NCBI RefSeq assembly: GCF_015163655.1
Contig: NZ_JADEUF010000020.1
Coordinates: forward strand, 1 to 45,425
Length of the DNA stretch: 45,425 nt
Direction: 5' to 3'
From: Xenorhabdus griffiniae
Lineage (GTDB): Bacteria > Pseudomonadota > Gammaproteobacteria > Enterobacterales > Enterobacteriaceae
A program made the translations under genes and the position numbers. The first letter of the stretch is position 1. Every line of letters starts with the position of its first letter. This document shows, in pieces, positions 13,902 to 21,932 of the stretch. The notes under the pieces are model-generated. The model worked only from the letters and a program-made list of their open reading frames with translations, did no database searches and was not told the origin of the DNA.

Positions 13902-14399
13902 TTGCTAAAAAACGACATCTTTACACGCCTCACTACCTTATTAGACACTAACAATGCCCACTATCGCGTTATGGAACACGCTACTGGCGGCCGCTCAGAA
14001 GAAGTGGCAAAAATACGAGGAACCCACCTAGGGCAAGGCGCTAAGGCCCTGGTTTGCCATGTAAAAGGAAAGGATTACCGACAGTATGTCCTTGCTGTCT
14101 TGCCTGCTGACCAACAAGCCGATCTTGCTACTCTTGCCAAACAAGTTGGCGGAAGCCGGGCATCTCTGGCAAGCCCAAAAGAAGTTTCTGAATTGACTCG
14201 TTGTGTTTTTGGTGCCATCCCCCCATTTAGTTTTCACCCAGACCTGAAATTGGTTGCCGATCCACTTTTATTCGAACGCTATGAGGAATTGGCATTTAAT
14301 GCAGCTAGTCTGGAACGTTCGATTATTTTGAATACAAAAGATTACCTTCGCATCGCTATGCCGGAGTTAGTTGCTTTTCGGAAAATACCCAATAAATAA
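13902..14399 (+). CDS. yeaK: YbaK/ProX-type aminoacyl-tRNA deacylase YeaK
   Basis: This 165-residue protein of the YbaK/aminoacyl-tRNA-associated fold resembles E. coli YeaK, which hydrolyses mischarged Ser-tRNA species in trans as an editing factor. IRGTHLGQGAKALVCHVKG, LPADQQADL and the highly conserved FGAIPPFSFHP (about residues 106-116) are all present. The start is a TTG: AGGAG lies six bases before it and no in-frame ATG fits the family length. It sits divergent from yiaY, with a tiny membrane-protein gene just downstream. Confidence 0.88.
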   Translation: MLKNDIFTRLTTLLDTNNAHYRVMEHATGGRSEEVAKIRGTHLGQGAKALVCHVKGKDYRQYVLAVLPADQQADLATLAKQVGGSRASLASPKEVSELTRCVFGAIPPFSFHPDLKLVADPLLFERYEELAFNAASLERSIILNTKDYLRIAMPELVAFRKIPNK

Positions 14400-14452
14400 A
14401 AGACAATTTAAAGTTTGCTATAATTTAACCAGGTAAAATGGGTGATTATTAT

Positions 14453-14593
14453 ATGAATAATATTTTTTTTCTGGTAATACTCAGCCTGACTATCTTCTTC
14501 ATCACCATATATCTTTATCTTCACGATGCGGAGATAGCACACTGGTTAGAGAGATTTGCCCAACGATTGCTTGCATGGCAGCCTCTAGATTGA
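14453..14593 (+). CDS. Small single-pass membrane protein, unknown function
   Basis: This reading frame of 46 codons is short but looks real. GGTGA lies eight bases before the ATG; an alternative in-frame ATG at 14438, after AGGT, would add five residues. Residues 4-23 are strongly hydrophobic (FFLVILSLTIFFITIYLYL), followed by a charged amphipathic stretch of about 20 residues (AEIAHWLERFAQRLLAWQ). A good terminator follows 33 bases after the stop. It lies 53 bases after yeaK on the same strand and may be co-transcribed. I do not recognise a family; E. coli YoaI, also a small membrane protein beside yeaK, is not obviously similar. Confidence 0.6.
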   Translation: MNNIFFLVILSLTIFFITIYLYLHDAEIAHWLERFAQRLLAWQPLD

Positions 14594-14626
14594 TACTTTA
14601 ATTTTATTTCACGTCATTTCATAAAA

Positions 14627-14657
14627 AAGGTGCTGAAAACTCAGCACCTTACTTTTT
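14627..14657 (+). terminator. Terminator after the yeaK/small-protein unit
   Basis: AAGGTGCTGA (14627-14636) and TCAGCACCTT (14641-14650) form a perfect 10-bp stem with a 4-base loop. ACTTTTT follows. The A-run on the left also makes it a possible terminator for gnd from the other strand. Confidence 0.85.
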
Positions 14658-14676
14658 AAGAAAATGTTATTTCTTA

Positions 14677-14782
14677 TATACGCATTAAACTTCAAGTTGC
14701 CATTTTCAACACGATATGAAACTTGATGTCTTCCCCGCTTCGCGGAGAGACATCACACGCATCTTGAAGTTAGATTGGTATA
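14677..14782 (-). repeat. Palindromic interspersed repeat, copy 2
   Basis: A full-length member with TATACGCATTAAACTTCAAG at the left end and a TTGGTATA right end. The central hairpin is partly degraded (CTTCCCCGC-TTC-GCGGAGAG). It lies downstream of gnd, between convergent transcription units. Confidence 0.9.
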
Positions 14783-14796
14783 AAGATATTTAATGA

Positions 14797-16203
14797 TTAG
14801 TCCAACCATTCAGTGTGGAAAACACCTTCTTTATCAGTACGCTTGTAAGTGTGCGCACCAAAGTAATCGCGCTGTGCCTGAATCAGGTTAGCCGGCAATA
14901 CAGCCGAACGATAGCTATCGTAATAAGAGATTGCCGCCGAGAATGTTGGCGTTGGGATACCATTCTGCACACCGTAAGAAACAACATCACGCAGAGCTTG
15001 CTGATATTCATCTGCGATTTGTTTGAAATAAGGTGCTAAAAGCAGGTTCGCAATAGCTGGGCTTTCATTGTATGCATCGGTGATTTTTTGCAGGAATTGC
15101 GCGCGAATAATACAACCCGCACGGAAGATCTTGGCAATTTCGCCATAGTTCAGATCCCAGTTGTACTCATCCGATGCCGCTTTCAACTGCTGGAAACCTT
15201 GCGCGTAAGACACAATCTTACCCAAATACAAGGCACGGCGGACTTTCTCGATAAATTCAGCCTTATCTCCGTTGAACAACTGAACGTCCGGGCCTGACAG
15301 AACCTTAGATGCGGCTACGCGCTGATCTTTCAGAGAAGAGATATAGCGTGCAAAGACAGATTCCGTAATAAGTGTTACTGGAACACCCAGATCCAGCGAG
15401 CTTTGGCTGGTCCATTTACCGGTACCTTTGTTAGCGGCTTCATCCAGGATCACGTCAACCAGGTATTTTCCCTCTTCATCTTGCTTACGGAAAATATCAG
15501 CAGTAATTTCGATCAAATAGCTGCTTAATTCACCCTGGTTCCAGTCACTGAATACTTCAGCCAACGCCTGATTGCTTAGGTTCAATGCGCTTTTCAACAG
15601 AGAATAGGCTTCTGCAATCAGCTGCATATCACCATATTCAATGCCATTGTGAACCATCTTCACATAATGACCTGCACCATCTGCCCCGATATAAGTCACG
15701 CAAGGTTCGCCATCAACCTGAGCTGCGATCTCTTTCAAAATTGGGGCTACCAACTCATAAGCTTCTTTCTGACCACCCGGCATAATTGAAGGACCTTTCA
15801 ACGCTCCCTCTTCGCCACCAGAAACCCCCGTCCCGATAAAATTAATGCCCTGTGCAGACAACTCATGATTACGGCGAATAGTATCCTGAAAATAGGTGTT
15901 GCCACCATCGATCAGAATGTCACCCTTATCCAAATGTGGCATCAGCGATGCAATGGTTTTATCCGTAGCTTCACCAGCCTTAACCATCAACAGAATACGA
16001 CGTGGCTTTTCCAGCGAATCGACAAACTCTTCAATGGAATAACTTGGAACTAATTTTTTCCCTGGATTTTCAGCAATAACTTCATCTGTTTTATCGCTGG
16101 AGCGGTTAAAAATAGATACAGAGTAACCACGGCTTTCAATATTCAACGCCAGGTTGCGCCCCATTACCGCCATACCGACAACACCGATCTGTTGTTTGGA
16201 CAT
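14797..16203 (-). CDS. gnd: 6-phosphogluconate dehydrogenase (decarboxylating)
   Basis: Gnd oxidises 6-phosphogluconate to ribulose 5-phosphate and CO2 and makes NADPH, the third step of the oxidative pentose phosphate pathway. The 468-residue protein starts with the Rossmann motif [17 protein letters not shown]. It carries [21 protein letters not shown] and the catalytic-lysine block [15 protein letters not shown], and has the normal family length. GGGAG precedes the ATG. In E. coli, gnd lies near the his operon beside the O-antigen genes; here it is alone, with yiaY and yeaK separating it from his. Ribulose 5-phosphate feeds PRPP, the his pathway's substrate, but linkage alone does not show joint control. 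Confidence 0.96.
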   Translation of the reverse strand: MSKQQIGVVGMAVMGRNLALNIESRGYSVSIFNRSSDKTDEVIAENPGKKLVPSYSIEEFVDSLEKPRRILLMVKAGEATDKTIASLMPHLDKGDILIDGGNTYFQDTIRRNHELSAQGINFIGTGVSGGEEGALKGPSIMPGGQKEAYELVAPILKEIAAQVDGEPCVTYIGADGAGHYVKMVHNGIEYGDMQLIAEAYSLLKSALNLSNQALAEVFSDWNQGELSSYLIEITADIFRKQDEEGKYLVDVILDEAANKGTGKWTSQSSLDLGVPVTLITESVFARYISSLKDQRVAASKVLSGPDVQLFNGDKAEFIEKVRRALYLGKIVSYAQGFQQLKAASDEYNWDLNYGEIAKIFRAGCIIRAQFLQKITDAYNESPAIANLLLAPYFKQIADEYQQALRDVVSYGVQNGIPTPTFSAAISYYDSYRSAVLPANLIQAQRDYFGAHTYKRTDKEGVFHTEWLD

Positions 16204-16493
16204 GAATAACTCCCGTCTAATAATGACTGCCGCCCGCCCAAGATGCTATACGTGATACCGAGTGTGTACATACCGTATGCAACAAAACAGAGCGGGCAAT
16301 TTGTTAATGAAGTCACATGTTAACTCAGGAATGGTCATCGGTGATAGTTATTGATGCAACCGATATCGTCGTGACGTTTTTTTGCTGAAAAAATTTCCAA
16401 CTGAGATAAATCGCCTATTGATATTTCGCATTTCAATACGCATTATTGAATAGTCGGCAAATGCCGTCCCACTAACAAGGTAAAACAAATTAT
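16204..16493. other. Divergent gnd/yegH promoter region
   Basis: These 290 bases separate the divergent starts. I see no coding sequence or member of the interspersed repeat family. Promoters for both genes must lie here, but I could not assign -35 and -10 boxes with confidence. Confidence 0.4.
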
Positions 16494-18074
16494 ATGGAAT
16501 GGATCGCTGATCCGACGATATGGGCAGGTCTGGCCACACTTATCGTTTTAGAAATTGTTCTCGGAATAGACAACTTAATATTCATTGCCATTCTGGCAGA
16601 TAAATTACCTGAAAAAGAGAGAGATAAAGCTCGCCTGACGGGGCTTTCCTGTGCCCTTGTCATGAGGATATTGCTGCTATTTAGCCTATCCTGGCTCATT
16701 TCCCTGACTAATCCACTGGTTACTTTATGGGAGCACCGTTTCAGTGCCCGTGATTTAATTATGTTGATAGGGGGGATCTTCTTGCTGTTCAAAGCGACCA
16801 TGGAATTGAATGAACGGTTGGAAGGAAAAATGTTACATACTCATCAACAACGCAAAGGGGCCAGCTTCTGGGCGGTTGTTGTGCAAATTATCGTCTTAGA
16901 TGCGGTATTCTCTCTGGATTCTGTTATCACCGCCGTAGGAATGGTCAACCATATTGGTATCATGATTGCTGCTGTCACCATTGCCATGATCCTGATGATA
17001 TGGGCCAGCAAACCGCTGACAAAATTTGTCAATGCGCATCCCACAATCGTGATCCTGTGTCTGAGCTTCTTGCTCATGATCGGCTTTAGCCTGGTTGCAG
17101 AAGGCTTTGGTTATCACATTCCGAAAGGCTATCTCTATGCGGCCATCGGCTTTTCCATCATGATTGAAGCACTAAACCAGTTCGCTCAGTTCAATCGCCG
17201 CAAATTCTTGAGCGCTTCTCGCTCCCTGCGCGAAAGAACCGCAGAAGCGGTTCTTCACATTTTAAATGGCAAACGTGAAAACGCTGCGCTGGATAACCAT
17301 ACTTCTGACCTGATTGCCGATCATGAAGATAGCAAAGAAATCTTTGAGCCTCAGGAACGCCAGATGATTGCCCGCGTTCTTAGCATGGCACAACGTACCG
17401 TCAGCAGCATCATGACGTCACGCCATGATGTGGTTTATCTTGATGTCCATTCCCCTACGGAAAAATTGACTAAGTTATTGGAACAAAAGCCACATACACG
17501 AATTGTAGTCACAGATGAACAAAGTGGTGACGAACCGCTTGGCGTTGTACATGTAATTGATATCCTTAATCAACAACTGATGCATAATACTTTCGATTTA
17601 AGGAAGTTAGTCCAGCAGCCGTTGATTTTCCCAGAATCGCTTTCCTTATTACAGGCGTTGGAACAATTCCGTAAGGCGCAAACGCATTTTGCCTTTGTTG
17701 TCGATGAGTTTGGCTCTGTCGAAGGAGTGGTTACAGTCACTGATGTGATGGAAACCATTACAGGTAATCTTCCTGTAGGTAGCGGAGAGATCGATGCTCG
17801 CCATGATATTCAAGTCGTGGAAGAGGGATATTGGATCGCCAATGGATTTATGCCACTGGAAGATTTAGTGCTTTATGTGCCGCTGCCATTGGATGAAAAA
17901 CGGGAATACCAGACACTAGCAGGCCTGTTGATGGAACATCTGCAACACATTCCACAACAAGGCGAACAATTGAAGATTAGTGACTATCTGTTTGAAGCGA
18001 TGGAAATCACCAGTCACCGCATCAATAAAGTGAAAATTACCCCGCTGACTATGGAAGAAACGGCAGAAATATAA
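16494..18074 (+). CDS. yegH: TerC-family membrane protein with CBS and CorC domains, YegH
   Basis: This 526-residue inner-membrane protein has the same length as E. coli YegH, give or take one residue. Residues 1 to about 230 form a TerC-type domain of about seven membrane segments, with acidic motifs LGIDNL and [13 protein letters not shown] that suggest metal-ion handling. Two CBS motifs follow (about 305-425, including [12 protein letters not shown] and [20 protein letters not shown]). The last 90 residues resemble the CorC/HlyC-associated domain. TerC proteins have been linked to manganese export; for YegH itself the role is unproven. A clear terminator follows. Confidence 0.9.
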   Translation: MEWIADPTIWAGLATLIVLEIVLGIDNLIFIAILADKLPEKERDKARLTGLSCALVMRILLLFSLSWLISLTNPLVTLWEHRFSARDLIMLIGGIFLLFKATMELNERLEGKMLHTHQQRKGASFWAVVVQIIVLDAVFSLDSVITAVGMVNHIGIMIAAVTIAMILMIWASKPLTKFVNAHPTIVILCLSFLLMIGFSLVAEGFGYHIPKGYLYAAIGFSIMIEALNQFAQFNRRKFLSASRSLRERTAEAVLHILNGKRENAALDNHTSDLIADHEDSKEIFEPQERQMIARVLSMAQRTVSSIMTSRHDVVYLDVHSPTEKLTKLLEQKPHTRIVVTDEQSGDEPLGVVHVIDILNQQLMHNTFDLRKLVQQPLIFPESLSLLQALEQFRKAQTHFAFVVDEFGSVEGVVTVTDVMETITGNLPVGSGEIDARHDIQVVEEGYWIANGFMPLEDLVLYVPLPLDEKREYQTLAGLLMEHLQHIPQQGEQLKISDYLFEAMEITSHRINKVKITPLTMEETAEI

Positions 18075-18095
18075 CCCACGATATCACCCACTGAG

Positions 18096-18124
18096 AAAAA
18101 ACCGGCATAAGTCCGGTTTTTTTT
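18096..18124 (+). terminator. Terminator of yegH
   Basis: ACCGG(C) at about 18101-18106 pairs with (G)CCGGT at 18111-18117, flanked by an A-run before and eight T after. It lies 22 bases after the stop codon. It separates yegH from the tail-fibre gene, so the latter needs its own promoter. Confidence 0.82.
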
Positions 18125-18318
18125 ATTCCTATAAGTTTTATCAGTTTCATTTAATTTTTAAAGTATTTGTTCATGATTACCCTAAGTACAATAAACCCGT
18201 CCAATGGTCGTTAGCGGAGATGTCGCACCGCCTTCATCAGGTTCAAGAGTCTTATGCAATGTCTCTTGTGGCTGAGTTAGCAATACTTCTATTTATTGTT
18301 GATAAAGTGAGGGTTTAT

Positions 18319-21300
18319 ATGAGTACAAAATATTTTGCATTATTAACACAGGCTGGCGCAGAAAAACTGGAAAGAGCAGCCTCATCAGGTGTCAAACTTG
18401 AAATTACCCATATGGCTGTAGGTGACGGTGGTGGCAGTTCACCCACACCCAATATCAACCAATCAGGATTGATTAATGAAAAACACCGCGCTGAACTTGA
18501 TGCCTTAATCGTCAACCCCCAAACACCTGGCCAATTTATTGCCGAACAAATACTTCCTGAGGGTGAAGGTAATTGGTGGGTTCGTGAAATTGGCCTATTT
18601 GATAAAGACGGTACATTGATTGCGGTCGGAAATTGTGCCGAACTCTACAAACCAGAATCCCAGGAACAAGCTATCCGTATGGCGCTGACGGTTAGCAACA
18701 ATCGCCTGACAGGGTGGATAAAAGAACTGCTTTCCGGTTTTGCCTCTCGCAATTATGTGAGAGAAAAAATTAAAGAACACGCTGAAAGCCGTAATCACCC
18801 AAGCGCCACCTTAGGAAAAAAAGGATTTGTTGCGTTAAGTAATGAAGTCGGCAGTGACAGCGAAGTTCATGCTGCAACGCCCAAAGCAGTCAAAAGAGCG
18901 TATGAATTAGCCAATCAAGCCAATGAATCGGTTAATTTGGTACTCTCGACAAATAAATATGTACCATCAACACGTAAAGTTAACGGTAAAGAACTGTCCA
19001 AAGATATTGAACTGACAACAACAGATATCGGCGCTTATGACAAAATTCAAACAGACACTCTTGTTGATGAAGCCAAGCAATCAGCCAAGAAAGCTTGTGA
19101 GCTGGCAAACACTAAGGTTCCATTATCCCGTAAAATAAACGGAAAAGAGTTGTTAACCGATGTCGAAATTACCGCACATGATGTGAATGCCTACACCAGA
19201 CAGGAAGTCAATGGGCTTATCGCAAACGTTGAGAAATCGGCTAACACAGCTAATGAGAATGCCAACGACGCCCTGAAACAGTTGGACAAAAAAGTCCCAA
19301 CAGATCGCAAGATCAACAACAAAGAGTTAATAACAGATATACAGTTAACCGCAAATGATGTTGACACTTACGATAAAAAAGAAATTGATGATCGAATCAA
19401 CACAGTTCAGAAAATAGCTGACACGGCTAATAGCAACGCCAATACCGCGACTCAAGAACTTGGCAAAAAAATCCCGGAATCCCGCAAGATCAATGGCAAA
19501 GAGTTAACAACAGATATTGAATTAAGTGCGGCGGATGTCGGTACTTATAATAAAGTAGAAATCGACGATCGTATTAGTAATGTTGAAAAGCTAACGGAAA
19601 CGGCCAATAACAACGCCAATACCGCTATTCAAGAACTTGGCAAAAAAGTCCCGGAATCCCGCAAAATCAATGGCAAAGAGCTATTATCTGACATTGAATT
19701 ACGCGCAGTTGATGTTGGTGCCTATGGTAAAGAAGAAACTGATGCCATCATCAAAGATGTCAAAGTACAGATCGACAATGTTAATAACTTAGCTGAAGAC
19801 GCTAATAATAATGCCAATACCGCGACTCAGGAGGCGAAGAGTAAGGTCCCATTAACCCGTAAGGTTAATGGTAAGGAGCTGTCAGCAGATATTCATCTGA
19901 CTGCCGCAGATGTTGATACTTACAACAAAGCAGAGATTGATGACCGCATCGGCAAGGTTGACAACCTGGCGGAAACGGCCAATCAACGTGCAAGTGAAGC
20001 CCTTAATGAGGTTGCTAACAGCGTCCCATCAACTCGCAAAGTTAATGGCAAAGCGCTGACCACTGACATTGAGCTAAGTGCAGCGGATGTTGGCACTTAC
20101 AATAAGGTGGAAATCGACGATCGTATTGGAAAGGTAGATAAGCTGGCGGAAACGGCCAATAACAACGCCAATACCGCAATTCAAGATGCCAAGAATAGAG
20201 TCCCATCAACCCGTAAGGTCAATGGCAAGGAGCTGTTAACGGATATTGAACTGACGGCATCCGATGTCCATGCCTACAACAAGAAGGAAACGGATGACCT
20301 TATTAGTGGTGTCAAAACACAAATTGATAATGTCCAACAATTGGCTAACACCGCCAATGATAATGCCCATAACGCCATCCAAGAGCTTGACCAAAAAGTT
20401 CCAAAATCCCGCAAAATCAATGGCAAAGAGCTATCAGCAGATATTCAACTGATTGCGGCAGATGTTGATGCCTATAACAAAGGCGAAACTGACGCCCAGA
20501 TCAAGGATGTTAAGGCCCTGGCAGATATTGCCAATCAGAACGCAAATGAAGCTCTTAAAGAGGTTGCTAACAGAGTCCCATCCATTCGCAAGGTTAATGG
20601 TAAAGAGCTGTTAACGGATATTGAGCTGACTGCGGCTGATGTCGGTACTTATAACAAAGTAGAAATCGATGATCGTGTCGGTAAGGTCGATAAGCTGGCG
20701 GAATCTGCCTATAACAAAGCTGAGACAGCGAGTAAAGATGCCAACAGCAAAGTACCATCCACTCGTAAGGTAAACGGCAAAGAGTTGTTAACGGATATTG
20801 AGCTGAATGCCGCTGACGTTGGTACTTACAATAAAGCGGAACTTGATGAGAGTATCGGCAAAATTGACAAACGGGCTGATGCCGCCAATCAGACAGCGAA
20901 TTCGGCTGTTCAACTTGCTGACAGCAAAGTGCCATCAACCCGTAAAGTCAATGGCAAAGAACTGTCAACAGACATTGAACTCACCGCAGCCAATGTAGAT
21001 GCCTATAACAAGGCAGAGATCAACATCCTTATCGATGAAGTCAAGGAGACAGCCAATAATGCCTATAACACTGCGGAGCACAAAGTCCCATTGACTCGCA
21101 CTGTGAATGGCAAGGCTCTGTTATCCGATATTGACCTGACGGCCTCTGATGTGAATGCCTATACTAAAGTAGAGGTAGAAAATCGCCTTGAAGATATCAA
21201 GAGTCTGGCAAATAAAGCTAATAACAATGCAGATAGCCGAGTGCCACTTACACGCACTGTCAATGGCAAGGCACTATTATCCGATATTAAACTGACCGCT

Positions 21301-21876
21301 TCTGATGTAGGCGCTTATAGCAAAGTCGAGGTTGATACTCATATCAACAAAATTGAAGTATTAGCGAGTGATGCCAATACCAATGCGGTGGCAGCCAAAG
21401 CTGACGCTGATAGCCGACTGGCGAAAAGCAAAAACGGGGCGGATATTCCTGATAAACAAGCCTTTATAAGAAATTTAGGCTTGGGTAATCTGATTGGATT
21501 AGGTATTGAGTCACGTCGAATCACGGACGAGCACACCATCATCAAGCTGGGTGAAATACTTATGATAAATGGGGTGGCTGTAGGCAGTGAACCTATTGGG
21601 GATTCTCATGCAGCCGAGATCGGTGGAGTGACTTACTATACCCATTTCTATAAGATCCAACTGCCCACGACTTTGCCAAATGGCATCATCTCATGCCAGG
21701 CAAGTGTTGTCGGAGATAATTTTGATAATCAACGTCCCAGTTACCTGGCTGATGTCAAAACACAGCGAGGCAATGTAAACGGTGATGGTTTGTCGAAGGA
21801 TACCTTAACAATATCCGTCACAACACCTCAATTAGGTTGGGTTCCAAACTTCTATTACCAGGTTGTAGGGTATTAA
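18319..21876 (+). CDS. Phage-type tail fibre protein with 14 coiled-coil modules (orphan)
   Basis: The 1185-residue protein is built like a phage receptor-binding fibre. Residues 1 to about 135 match the N-terminal domain of P2-like fibres, with MSTKYFALLT, ITHMAVGDGGG (30-39) and NWWVREIGLFDKDG (85-98). This domain normally docks the fibre to a baseplate. A tail-fibre repeat block (ATLGKKGFVALS to AATPKAVKRA) lies at about 163-194. Residues 214-1032 are 14 tandem modules. The C-terminus (1033-1185) opens with NGADIPDKQAFIRNLGL and ends in a probable receptor-binding tip. GAGGG six bases before the ATG at 18319 sets the start; a frame to 18220 adds 33 unsupported residues. No baseplate, sheath, lysis, chaperone (tfa) or invertase gene is nearby. 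It may be a prophage relic, a spare fibre for a tailocin elsewhere, or an independently acquired gene. Confidence 0.85.
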   Translation: MSTKYFALLTQAGAEKLERAASSGVKLEITHMAVGDGGGSSPTPNINQSGLINEKHRAELDALIVNPQTPGQFIAEQILPEGEGNWWVREIGLFDKDGTLIAVGNCAELYKPESQEQAIRMALTVSNNRLTGWIKELLSGFASRNYVREKIKEHAESRNHPSATLGKKGFVALSNEVGSDSEVHAATPKAVKRAYELANQANESVNLVLSTNKYVPSTRKVNGKELSKDIELTTTDIGAYDKIQTDTLVDEAKQSAKKACELANTKVPLSRKINGKELLTDVEITAHDVNAYTRQEVNGLIANVEKSANTANENANDALKQLDKKVPTDRKINNKELITDIQLTANDVDTYDKKEIDDRINTVQKIADTANSNANTATQELGKKIPESRKINGKELTTDIELSAADVGTYNKVEIDDRISNVEKLTETANNNANTAIQELGKKVPESRKINGKELLSDIELRAVDVGAYGKEETDAIIKDVKVQIDNVNNLAEDANNNANTATQEAKSKVPLTRKVNGKELSADIHLTAADVDTYNKAEIDDRIGKVDNLAETANQRASEALNEVANSVPSTRKVNGKALTTDIELSAADVGTYNKVEIDDRIGKVDKLAETANNNANTAIQDAKNRVPSTRKVNGKELLTDIELTASDVHAYNKKETDDLISGVKTQIDNVQQLANTANDNAHNAIQELDQKVPKSRKINGKELSADIQLIAADVDAYNKGETDAQIKDVKALADIANQNANEALKEVANRVPSIRKVNGKELLTDIELTAADVGTYNKVEIDDRVGKVDKLAESAYNKAETASKDANSKVPSTRKVNGKELLTDIELNAADVGTYNKAELDESIGKIDKRADAANQTANSAVQLADSKVPSTRKVNGKELSTDIELTAANVDAYNKAEINILIDEVKETANNAYNTAEHKVPLTRTVNGKALLSDIDLTASDVNAYTKVEVENRLEDIKSLANKANNNADSRVPLTRTVNGKALLSDIKLTASDVGAYSKVEVDTHINKIEVLASDANTNAVAAKADADSRLAKSKNGADIPDKQAFIRNLGLGNLIGLGIESRRITDEHTIIKLGEILMINGVAVGSEPIGDSHAAEIGGVTYYTHFYKIQLPTTLPNGIISCQASVVGDNFDNQRPSYLADVKTQRGNVNGDGLSKDTLTISVTTPQLGWVPNFYYQVVGY
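18958..21414 (+). repeat. 14 tandem repeats inside the tail-fibre gene
   Basis: Each unit starts with [KR]VPxxRKVNGKxLxxDIxLxAxDVxxY and continues with a coiled-coil-like stretch rich in A, N, E and K. Counted from the Val-Pro motif, unit lengths in order are 52, 59, 59, 59, 66, 59, 59, 66, 59, 59, 59, 52, 52 and 59 residues (819 in all). Differences are always seven residues. Some DNA stretches of about 30 bases are identical between units (for example near 19595 and 20150), so unequal recombination could change the copy number. Confidence 0.93.
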
Positions 21877-21903
21877 TAAAAAAACAGTAAGTTCGGTAAT
21901 TCG

Positions 21904-21932
21904 GGTGATCGCTTCGGCGATCACCTATTTTT
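21904..21932 (+). terminator. Terminator at the tail-fibre/asmA junction
   Basis: GGTGATCGC (21904-21912) pairs with GCGATCACC (21917-21925) around TTCG, a stable tetraloop. TATTTTTT follows. The hairpin begins 28 bases after the tail-fibre stop, and its right arm ends on the last base of the asmA stop codon. Confidence 0.85.

Noticed and set aside
18220-18318. Longer start for the tail-fibre protein
   Set aside because: The extra 33 residues have no match to tail fibres, while MSTKYFALLT at 18319 is the canonical family start with its own GAGGG.
18319-21876. Adhesin or autotransporter identity for the large repetitive protein
   Set aside because: There is no signal peptide and no outer-membrane anchor domain. 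The N-terminal domain and the NGADIPDKQAF motif are those of phage tail fibres.
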